A stretch of 64,000 bases of DNA from CAZRHH01 sp964599885. Its GTDB lineage: Bacteria; Chloroflexota; Dehalococcoidia; DSTF01; JACRBR01. Under the pieces are notes generated by a model. That model was given only the letters and a program-made list of their open reading frames with translations. It was not told the DNA's origin and made no database searches. Numbering within the stretch: the first letter of the stretch is position 1; every line of letters starts with the position of its first letter. Below are positions 23,176-29,413 of the stretch, in pieces. Location of the stretch: the NCBI GenBank assembly GCA_964599885.1, contig CAZRHH010000012.1, forward strand, positions 5,957 through 69,956, in the 5' to 3' direction. Made by a program: the position numbers and the translations under genes.

Positions 23176-23372
23176 GAACGCGCGTACCACGTTCGGCCGA
23201 AGTAACGCGGCCACCGTCAAGAATCCATATCTGCCATCGCATCGCCGCTTGCCGGCGAGCAATGCGATGAAACCGTTACTCGACACCGCCACCCTCGGTG
23301 ATACCCTGATCCCGCGGTGGCGATCGCGCGGCGTGATCGCGACGGGCAAACAGCGCATCGACCGGGGGGACG

Positions 23373-23738
23373 TTGGCCAGCATCCTGCTTATCGAAACCG
23401 AGGCGCCCCTCGTCCGGCTCATGTCCTGGTTCTTGCTCGAAGCCGGGTTTGAAGTCGCCAAGGTCGATACCACCGAGGAAGCGATCGACCGCTGCCGCGA
23501 CGGTGGCCCGTCCGTCATCGTGTTCAACACCGGCATGCTGCAAGCGGAAAAAGCGCAGTCGATCGCCGACCTGCGCGCCGCCAGCACCGACTGCCGCATT
23601 CTCGACGTGTCGGACGATAATCCGCGCCCGCCCGTGCCCGCGGACACCGGTGCCGACGCGTATCTTCAACTTCCCTTCCACGCCGACTCATTCATCGAGG
23701 CCGTGACCGCGCTCTCTGAGTCTTCAACGTCGGGGTAG
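23373..23738 (+). CDS. Pseudo-receiver domain protein 1 (phospho-acceptor Asp replaced by Asn)
   Basis: A 121-residue stand-alone receiver-like protein. The fold is recognisable: ILLIETEAPLVRLMSWFLLEAGFEV (beta1-alpha1), then VIVFNTGM where the phospho-acceptor Asp of beta3 should be but Asn stands, RILDVSD at beta4 and DAYLQLPF at beta5 where the conserved Lys is Leu. It therefore cannot be phosphorylated in the usual way and probably works as a protein-binding module. It starts at TTG 23373 behind GGGGGGA. A paralogue lies directly downstream at 23972 with the same two substitutions. No output domain or kinase gene is nearby. Confidence 0.7.
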   Translation: MASILLIETEAPLVRLMSWFLLEAGFEVAKVDTTEEAIDRCRDGGPSVIVFNTGMLQAEKAQSIADLRAASTDCRILDVSDDNPRPPVPADTGADAYLQLPFHADSFIEAVTALSESSTSG

Positions 23739-23971
23739 CCTGATCTCCGGTATGACTGCTATTCTGTGCCCGTCGCTCATCGGCGCGTGGCTCCTGCCGT
23801 GCGCCGAAGCAGCAAATACGGGAACCGGATGATCTCCCGCAGTTCATCACCTTCTGACTGTGGCGTCCGCCACCACCTCGGTCGGAAACAGGCCGAAAGG
23901 CCTTGCTTCCGGTTCGCTCACCAGGGCGCAGAAACGGCGCCTCAGGAAAGAGATGGTGGAACATCGCAAGC

Positions 23972-24340
23972 GTGCTCGTGGTCGAAGATGAAGCGGCGCT
24001 GACACGGCTCATCTCCTGGTTCCTCCTCGATGCCGGCTTCGAGGTAGCGGTCGTCATCAGCGGCGACGCCGCGATCGAAAAGGTGCGAACGTTCAAGCCG
24101 GATGCGATCGTCTTCAATACCGTGATCGCCGACGATGCGAAGAAGGCGTGCATCGAACAACTGCGCGAACTCACCCCGCACTCCCGCATCCTCGATGTCT
24201 CGGAAGAGAAGAACAGCCGCGCCGAGGGCGTCATCGGCATCCCCGAAGACGGGTCACTGGCGGACGCGTCGCTGGATCTACCGTTCCCGGCTGAGCGCCT
24301 TATCGGCGCCATCCGCGATCTGCTCGCGACGGCGCCGTAG
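23972..24340 (+). CDS. Pseudo-receiver domain protein 2 (paralogue of the preceding gene)
   Basis: About 122 residues, clearly homologous to the gene before it: VLVVEDEAALTRLISWFLLD at the start, AIVFNTVI at beta3 with Asn in place of the phospho-acceptor, RILDVSEE at beta4 and LDLPFPAERLI where the beta5 Lys would be. The acidic pair (Glu-Asp-Glu) of beta1 is kept, unlike the first copy. The start is uncertain: homology to the TTG start of copy 1 points to ATC 23963, GTG 23972 is the nearest standard start, and TTG 23903 would add an unconserved stretch. Shared loss of Asp and Lys in both copies suggests that it predates the duplication. Confidence 0.65.
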   Translation: MLVVEDEAALTRLISWFLLDAGFEVAVVISGDAAIEKVRTFKPDAIVFNTVIADDAKKACIEQLRELTPHSRILDVSEEKNSRAEGVIGIPEDGSLADASLDLPFPAERLIGAIRDLLATAP

Positions 24341-24360
24341 AGGTGCGGGCGCCGCACCTT
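24341..24360 (+). terminator. Hairpin after pseudo-receiver 2
   Basis: AGGTGCGG (24341-24348) and CCGCACCT (24352-24359) pair perfectly over a 3-base loop immediately after the stop codon. No T-run follows, and it abuts the tRNA-Lys -35 box. Confidence 0.4.
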
Positions 24361-24386
24361 GTCGCCTTCGCATCGTTTGATAGAAT
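24359..24386 (+). promoter_or_regulatory. Promoter of tRNA-Lys
   Basis: TTGTCG (24359-24364), a 16-base spacer and TAGAAT (24381-24386). The tRNA begins 37 bases after the -10 box. Confidence 0.55.
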
Positions 24387-24423
24387 GACCAAAGCGCGGG
24401 GATCGCTCGCGCGGTGAGCAATC

Positions 24424-24499
<76 letters not shown>

Positions 24500-24512
24500 T
24501 CGAAACACACAG

Positions 24513-24540
24513 AAAGACGAGCCACATGCGGCTCGTCTTT
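24513..24540 (+). terminator. Terminator of tRNA-Lys
   Basis: AAAGACGAGCC and GGCTCGTCTTT pair over 11 bases around a 6-base loop (ACATGC), ending in the T-run of the right arm, 13 bases after the tRNA. Confidence 0.8.
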
Positions 24541-24682
24541 CGGTTCCGATCCAAGGCGCTGCAGGCACCATGCGACCGTCGTACGTGTTGACCACCCCGA
24601 TGAAGCGCGGATCCTGACGCGGCTCAGGGCGAACGCGCTCTCACAAACGCATCACATCGGGCGAGCCGGCGCAGGCGTGCCT

Positions 24683-24711
24683 TTGACCAGCCCCATCGGC
24701 AGGTCTACACT
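24683..24711 (+). promoter_or_regulatory. Strong sigma-70-type promoter, 125 bases before a small zinc-ribbon gene
   Basis: TTGACC (5 of 6 to consensus), a 17-base spacer and TACACT (24706-24711). It is among the best -35/-10 pairs in the window and would give a leader of about 115 bases if the gene starts at 24836. Confidence 0.6.
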
Positions 24712-24835
24712 ACGCGCCAGAGCATCTCGTATGTTCGGCGGCAAGGCTCCGGATGCCCTCCCGGAGTCTTGTCACATCCGCTGGCGGCCGTACTCCGCCC
24801 GCATGTGGCGCACGGGCGCGTTCGCAGTGAGGTCC

Positions 24836-25027
24836 ATGCAAGAACGCTACGCCTCGATCGTCGCGCTGTTTCGCGCCACGCGACGATGTGATCGCTGCCG
24901 CATCACGGCCAGCACCGTCAGCCTCAGCGATCAGTCCGTCTGCCGCGGCTGCCTTCGCTCGATCGACGCTGACCCGGCAGGCAAGCGGCGCGTGCTGTTC
25001 AGCTACGATCTCACCTACGATGCGTGA
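24836..25027 (+). CDS. Small putative zinc-ribbon protein
   Basis: A 63-residue frame with two Cys pairs, CDRC and CRGC, 17 residues apart, as in zinc ribbons. No family is recognised. The start chosen is ATG 24836 with GAGG shortly upstream; an in-frame ATG at 24731 would add 35 residues and lie closer to the promoter at 24683. Its stop overlaps the stop of the opposing gene by 17 bases, which lowers confidence but is tolerated between convergent genes. Confidence 0.45.
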   Translation: MQERYASIVALFRATRRCDRCRITASTVSLSDQSVCRGCLRSIDADPAGKRRVLFSYDLTYDA

Positions 25028-25985
25028 TGCGGCGCACGACATAGCCGGCTCCTAGCAGGATCGCCAGGCCAGCGCCCGTCATCCAGGCTCGTTGTCTCAT
25101 TGAGGGCGCGTCGTCGTCGGCGTACCCGCTGGGTTGGTAGTCGCTCCATCGTTCGATCGGCGGCGCCGTCGCCGGACTCGCGGGCGTCGCCGCCGCGGGT
25201 TCGTAGCCGGCGCTGTCTGCTTCGATGCGTTCCATCTCCGCCGACCTGTGAACTCCAGTCACGGCGCTCGCAACGCGCGCTCCCTCGGCCGCGCCCTGCG
25301 TGTCACTCTCGCGCGACCTGACCGGACCCACGCCGCTGTTGTTCGCCGCGACGCCCAACACCGCGGGCGGCTCGCCGTACGCAGCTGGCGCGACTGACTC
25401 GACCGGAGGCACCAGCGGCGAGTCGGATTCCAGCCCGACGATGGCTCGCGCATCGGTCTTCGTCATGAAGTCCGGAGGCGTGTCGCCCGCGTCATCGGTG
25501 TGGATCGACGGGTCGTCTGCTGCGAGACGTTCGAGTTCTTGCTCGACCGGCTCGCCGCGCGTGCCACCTGTGTCCGGCGGTGCATCTTCGCCTTCCGGAT
25601 GCGTGTGCGGCAGATCGCGGCGCTGCTCGACGAGTTCGCGCTCCATCCGGACGCGCTGCTCCATCTGCTCGTCCTCGTTCATCACTGCGTCGACGGTCGC
25701 TTCGCTGCTCAGCGGATCTTCGCCTTCGAGTACGTCGGGCTTGGCACGCCTGTAGGCGGCCAGGTCGCTCTTCGCAAAGCTCAGCTCGACGCCTTCCGCA
25801 CGCGCGTTGAGCACGTAGTCGGCGCTGATCCAGTAGTCCGCCCGCAGCGGCGCATCGATCTTGACGAAGTCGCCCGAAATCTCCTTCACGAGGCCGATCT
25901 CGACGCCATCGCTGGTATGCACAGGGCAGCCGATTTCTACGCCTTGCAATGCTGCTTGAATGATCTGCTCGCGGTGAACGGACAT
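25011..25985 (-). CDS. DUF2171/PRC-barrel-like protein with acidic linker and C-terminal membrane anchor
   Basis: A 324-residue protein in three parts. The N-terminal 80 residues form a small beta-barrel-like domain, with GCPVHTSDGVEIGLVKEISGD and KIDAPLRADYWISADYV, resembling DUF2171/PRC-barrel proteins. The middle (about 85-290) is acidic, Pro/Ala/Glu-rich and probably disordered. The C terminus has one hydrophobic helix (GAGLAILLGAGYVV) followed by RRITHRR, as for a tail-anchored protein. Start ATG 25985 is set by GGGAGGTG 5 bases upstream; an ATG at 26000 lacks such a site. Function is unknown; DUF2171 proteins are abundant in stress-tolerant Chloroflexota and Deinococcus-type bacteria, which is general knowledge rather than evidence here. 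Confidence 0.7.
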   Translation of the reverse strand: MSVHREQIIQAALQGVEIGCPVHTSDGVEIGLVKEISGDFVKIDAPLRADYWISADYVLNARAEGVELSFAKSDLAAYRRAKPDVLEGEDPLSSEATVDAVMNEDEQMEQRVRMERELVEQRRDLPHTHPEGEDAPPDTGGTRGEPVEQELERLAADDPSIHTDDAGDTPPDFMTKTDARAIVGLESDSPLVPPVESVAPAAYGEPPAVLGVAANNSGVGPVRSRESDTQGAAEGARVASAVTGVHRSAEMERIEADSAGYEPAAATPASPATAPPIERWSDYQPSGYADDDAPSMRQRAWMTGAGLAILLGAGYVVRRITHRR

Positions 25986-26139
25986 TGCCGCACCTCCCAT
26001 GTCACTTCAGTTTGTCACAGCTCATCCTAGGCACGACGAGGTGTGCGGAGGCTCGCCGTACCGCCGCGAAGCATGGCGGTTTCATTGCTGAAACGGCCCT
26101 CGTGATGACATGGGACCCTGAGACGATGATGTGAGTGCG

Positions 26140-26784
26140 TTACAGCACGGACTCCGCGGCGTCGAACGCCGGGTACGGCGGGAACAGCGACTCAAGTTCG
26201 CGGCGGATCGGATCGTCGGGCGGCAGATATCGGCTGAAGTCGCCGTCCGGCTGCGGCGTCTCGCGCTGCCCGGTGACTCTCTTGTCCATGATCTTGTTCT
26301 GCAGCATGATCAGCCCCGTCAGCAGCGACTCCGGACGCGGCGGACATCCCGGCACGTAGACGTCGACCGGAATCAGCAGATTCACGCCCGGCACCACGCT
26401 GTACGCGTAGGCGAACGGCCCGCCCATGATCGCGCAGCCACCCATCGAGATCGCCCACTTTGGATCGGGCATCTGTAGCCAGATGCGGCGGATCGCCGGC
26501 GCCATTTTCCACGTACACGTGCCCGACACGATCATCAGGTCGGCCTGACGGGGCGACGCGCGAAAGATCTCGGCGCCAAAGCGCGAAATGTCGTAGCGTG
26601 GCGTCGCCGTCGCGATCATCTCCATTGCGCAACAGGCAAGACCGAACATCGTCGGCCACAGCGACGAACTGCGCGCCCAGTTCATGATCGTGTCGACGCC
26701 CGTCAGCAAGATGTTTTGTTCGACGTCCGTATCGACGTCGCCGGCGAGATCCTGACCAACGATCGGGATGGATTCGAGTGTCAT
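26140..26784 (-). CDS. nuoB: NADH-quinone oxidoreductase subunit B (orphan NuoB)
   Basis: The complex I subunit that carries cluster N2, the last iron-sulfur centre before quinone. The tandem Cys of FGLACCAMEM, the Cys of SMGGCAIMGG and the Cys of YVPGCPPRPESL are all present, so the 4Fe-4S site is intact; SGTCTWKMAPAIRR and PVDVYVPGC are typical. It is 214 residues from ATG 26784; a TTG at 26820 would add 12. The other nuo genes are not next to it: a DUF2171-like gene and a DUF3105 gene flank it. It may be a second, solitary copy or a scattered complex I gene. Confidence 0.9.
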   Translation of the reverse strand: MTLESIPIVGQDLAGDVDTDVEQNILLTGVDTIMNWARSSSLWPTMFGLACCAMEMIATATPRYDISRFGAEIFRASPRQADLMIVSGTCTWKMAPAIRRIWLQMPDPKWAISMGGCAIMGGPFAYAYSVVPGVNLLIPVDVYVPGCPPRPESLLTGLIMLQNKIMDKRVTGQRETPQPDGDFSRYLPPDDPIRRELESLFPPYPAFDAAESVL

Positions 26785-26843
26785 CGCTTCATTCTGACCG
26801 ATCGTTCGGCGCTTGGGCAATATTTCACAAACGATCCCCGAAG

Positions 26844-27584
26844 CTAGTTCACCGCCGTCTCCGGACAGAAGCCCTCCGGATCGAAGCGGCAGCTATGCGC
26901 CTTGATGAAGTCGCGCACCCGCGCTTCGTCGAACTCTTCGAGGCTAAACGTGTCGATGCGCGTCCAGCTTGCCAACGCCATCGTATCTTCGGCGAGGTCG
27001 CTGGTTGGCGCCATCACCACGCGCGCACCGAGCGACAGCTCCTCACCGACAAGCGCACGCGTCCGTTCGACGGTCGCCTCGCAGTCGGGCCCGGTGCAGC
27101 GGTAGCCGAGAAAGACGCCGGCGTGCTCTTGCAGATGGGGGATCGCCTCGCGCGGGAACTCGAACTCGTAGATGCCGGGATCCGGCGGGATATTGACGAT
27201 GTTGCCGCCGCCCAGGTCGGCGTCGCGGACGACGGGCAGATGCAGCCCGGAGGTCGGCGGATTCGACGCGTAACAGTCCTCGGCCGGATCACCTTCACAG
27301 AACGGCACGCGCTGAGCGAGCGGAAAGCTCGGCGTGTGCATGCGCCCTTGCGACGCGACGTAGCGCCCGGGCAGATCGCCGGAGTCATCCAGTTCGGCTT
27401 CGTCCGCCGCGTCCCGTTGCAGATCGCCGACGGCCTCGTCCTCGCTCAGACCGGCGCCGCGGCCGATACGCACGGCGTCTTCGCCCTGCACGGCGCCGCT
27501 GTACAGCGCCAGATCAAGCACGCCAACGGCCACGATGGCGACGAACATCACGATCTCGGGAAGGTTGCGGCGAAGGGACATCAT
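26844..27584 (-). CDS. DUF3105 membrane-anchored protein
   Basis: A 246-residue protein with an N-terminal membrane helix (IVMFVAIVAVGVLDLALY) and an outer DUF3105 domain with GRYVASQGRMH, NPPTSGLHLP and PGIYEFEFPREAIPHLQEHAGV, closing near SWTRIDTFSLEEFDEARVRDFI. Several Cys residues (about 120-185) could pair outside the cell. DUF3105 proteins are found in actinobacteria and Chloroflexota and have no known role. Two adjacent ATG codons (27584, 27581) are possible starts; a TATACT -10 box ends only 3 bases before the first, so transcription would begin at or inside the start region. The divergent neighbour at 27656 is an alpha/beta hydrolase. Confidence 0.82.
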   Translation of the reverse strand: MMSLRRNLPEIVMFVAIVAVGVLDLALYSGAVQGEDAVRIGRGAGLSEDEAVGDLQRDAADEAELDDSGDLPGRYVASQGRMHTPSFPLAQRVPFCEGDPAEDCYASNPPTSGLHLPVVRDADLGGGNIVNIPPDPGIYEFEFPREAIPHLQEHAGVFLGYRCTGPDCEATVERTRALVGEELSLGARVVMAPTSDLAEDTMALASWTRIDTFSLEEFDEARVRDFIKAHSCRFDPEGFCPETAVN

Positions 27585-27587
27585 ACG

Positions 27588-27593
27588 AGTATA
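27588..27593 (-). promoter_or_regulatory. -10 element of the DUF3105 gene
   Basis: TATACT on the minus strand, 3 bases from ATG 27584. Taking a usual 6-7 base distance, transcription would begin at about the second ATG (27581), giving a leaderless message. Confidence 0.5.
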
Positions 27594-27618
27594 GCGAGCG
27601 CATTCCGCGAGAGTGGCT

Positions 27619-27646
27619 TTGTCGCCGTTCGCGCGTTCACTAGACT
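27619..27646 (+). promoter_or_regulatory. Promoter of the alpha/beta hydrolase gene, leaderless type
   Basis: TTGTCG (27619-27624), 16-base spacer, TAGACT (27641-27646), then 9 bases to ATG 27656 with no ribosome site. The -35 word and spacer match those before tRNA-Lys. Confidence 0.5.
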
Positions 27647-27655
27647 GCGCACTGC

Positions 27656-28879
27656 ATGACACATCCCGCCGCCAGATTCATGATCCGCACCTGGCCACTC
27701 CTGCTGGCGATCGCCATCCTCATCGGCACGCCGCCGCTGCTGCGGCTGCACCGCTACGGGCGCGTCGCCGTCGACACCGCGATCTACTTGCCCGACATGG
27801 TGCTGCAGGTGCCGCTGCCGTATCGCCCGATCGAGCTGATCACCGATGCACCGACTCGCGAGCGGGTAACGATTGAATACGAGAGCCGGAACGGCCGGCG
27901 CACGATCGAAGCCGATCTCTATCTGCCTGCGCACGGCACGGCGCACCAGGGCATCGTCTTCTCGATGGGCGCGCCGCCGCTCGACCTCGATGACAAGCGC
28001 CTCATCCGCATCGCCGAGGACGGTGCGCGCGCCGGCGTCGTCATGCTCGTGCCGTTTTCGGAGCGCCTCGACGACTGGCGTATCGAAGCCGAGGAGATCG
28101 ACGCGCTCGTCGCCGAGTTCGAGTACGTGCAGGCGTTGCCGCAGGTCGACCCGGCGCGCGTCGGGTTCTTTGGCGCCAGCGTCGGCGGTTCGCTCGCGCT
28201 CGTCGCGGCAGCGGACCCGCGCATCGCGGATGACGTCGACCACATCGTCTCGTTCGGCGGCCTGTACGACGCGCTCGATACATTCGGCGCCGTCCGCACG
28301 AACCAGATCCGGTACGGCGACATCGATGAAGAATGGGAGCCGGCAAACCACGCCGAGCGCATCGTCGCGCAACAACTGATCAATCGCATCGATGACGACG
28401 CCGACCGCGCGGCGCTGGTCCGCTGGTTCATCGGCCCGGACTACGACTACGATACGGTACCACCGTCAGCGTCCGACGAAACGCCCGCCGAACCGGACGA
28501 ATACGCGGCGTTGTCGCCGGTGGCGCGCGACGCCTACGACTTCCTCACCAACCGCGACCTCGACGCTGTACCAGATCTGATCGCGCGGCTTCCGGAGGAC
28601 GCGCGCGAAACGCTTGAGTACCTGTCGCCCGTGAATAGCATCGAACGCGTGAAAGCGGAACTCTACATCCTGCACGACCGCGGCGACCCGTTCATCCCGT
28701 TCACCGAGTCACGCCGCCTCAAGGACGCGATCGGCGATCGCGACGACGCCCACTTCGACGAGCTGAGCCTGTTCGAGCACGTCGAGCCGAATCCGCGGCA
28801 ACGCCCGGACGTGGTCGCGCTCGACAGCACGCGGTTGCTGTTCCGGCTGTATCAGCTCTTGCTGCGCTGGAGTGCCTGA
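27656..28879 (+). CDS. Alpha/beta hydrolase with N-terminal membrane anchor
   Basis: A 407-residue serine hydrolase of the alpha/beta fold. An N-terminal hydrophobic helix (about residues 12-28) anchors or exports it. The nucleophile elbow G-x-S-x-G reads GFFGASVGGSLAL near residue 178; HDRGDPFIPFTESRRL near residue 340 would supply the Asp and a FEHVEP His completes the triad by position. The family includes prolyl oligopeptidase-like and dienelactone-type enzymes; the substrate cannot be told. The region 290-330 is acidic and may be a lid. It diverges from DUF3105 with 71 bases between and is followed by a small gene on the other strand. Confidence 0.85.
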   Translation: MTHPAARFMIRTWPLLLAIAILIGTPPLLRLHRYGRVAVDTAIYLPDMVLQVPLPYRPIELITDAPTRERVTIEYESRNGRRTIEADLYLPAHGTAHQGIVFSMGAPPLDLDDKRLIRIAEDGARAGVVMLVPFSERLDDWRIEAEEIDALVAEFEYVQALPQVDPARVGFFGASVGGSLALVAAADPRIADDVDHIVSFGGLYDALDTFGAVRTNQIRYGDIDEEWEPANHAERIVAQQLINRIDDDADRAALVRWFIGPDYDYDTVPPSASDETPAEPDEYAALSPVARDAYDFLTNRDLDAVPDLIARLPEDARETLEYLSPVNSIERVKAELYILHDRGDPFIPFTESRRLKDAIGDRDDAHFDELSLFEHVEPNPRQRPDVVALDSTRLLFRLYQLLLRWSA

Positions 28880-28896
28880 GCGAATCGCGCCTGTCG

Positions 28897-29109
28897 CTAG
28901 TCTTCGACGAGGCCCTGGGAAACGAGGAATTGCTTCGCGTCATCGACGCTGTTGAAGACACGGGAACCGAGTCCATCGAGCGTGTCGACGACGTCGTCGT
29001 CGGCCGAATCATCGTACGCCGCATCGACGATGCCCGCGCGCTCGACCCGCCCCTGCGCGGCGAACCCGTTTTCGATGTACGGCGCGACCTTGCTCCACTT
29101 GACAGCCAT
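28897..29109 (-). CDS. Small conserved acidic protein
   Basis: A 70-residue acidic protein starting MAVKWSKVAPYIENGFAAQG, with a DDDVVDTLDGLGSRVFNSVD core and a FLVSQGLV end. It resembles short DUF2795-type proteins of actinobacteria and Chloroflexota, but I cannot be sure of the family. Start ATG 29109 is fixed by AAGGAGA 5 bases upstream, and a TATATT -10-like box lies at 29156-29161. Function is unknown. Confidence 0.72.
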   Translation of the reverse strand: MAVKWSKVAPYIENGFAAQGRVERAGIVDAAYDDSADDDVVDTLDGLGSRVFNSVDDAKQFLVSQGLVED

Positions 29110-29262
29110 CGAGTCTCCTTCAATCTGGGGGGAGTGCGCCGAGTTCGTTCGGCCCAATATAGCGATCAGCCTCACGAGGCGAAACGACCGCCCCGCGCCG
29201 ACCGCAGGGTCCGGCACGATCACCCTGTGATACGCATGGAATACGCTGGACGGTGCGCTCGC

Positions 29263-29291
29263 TTGAGGCGCTGCCGCCGATTCGTTACGAT
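29263..29291 (+). promoter_or_regulatory. Promoter of tRNA-Asn
   Basis: TTGAGG (29263-29268), 17-base spacer, TACGAT (29286-29291), with the tRNA beginning 31 bases later. Confidence 0.6.
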
Positions 29292-29322
29292 GCCACGCGC
29301 CGTTATCTCCGGCGCGTCTCGC

Positions 29323-29397
29323 TCCCTGGTAGCTCAATGGTAGAGCAGCCGACTGTTAATCGGCTGGTTGTTGGTTCGAGTCCAGCCCAGGGAGCCA
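29323..29397 (+). tRNA. tRNA-Asn (anticodon GTT)
   Basis: Acceptor TCCCTGG/CCAGGGA, D-arm AGCTCAATGGTAGAGC, anticodon stem GCCGA/TCGGC around CTGTTAA (anticodon GTT), T-arm with TTCGAGT loop, discriminator G and encoded CCA. Confidence 0.96.
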
Positions 29398-29413
29398 ATC
29401 CTATTTTCGCCAC

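Larger units (their letters stand above)
24500..24835 (+). other. 336-base stretch between tRNA-Lys and the small zinc-ribbon gene
   Basis: Apart from the tRNA terminator and the promoter at 24683-24711 nothing else is identified. A hairpin with CTCCGG and CCGGAG arms lies near 24752-24771 in the predicted leader. Confidence 0.4.
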
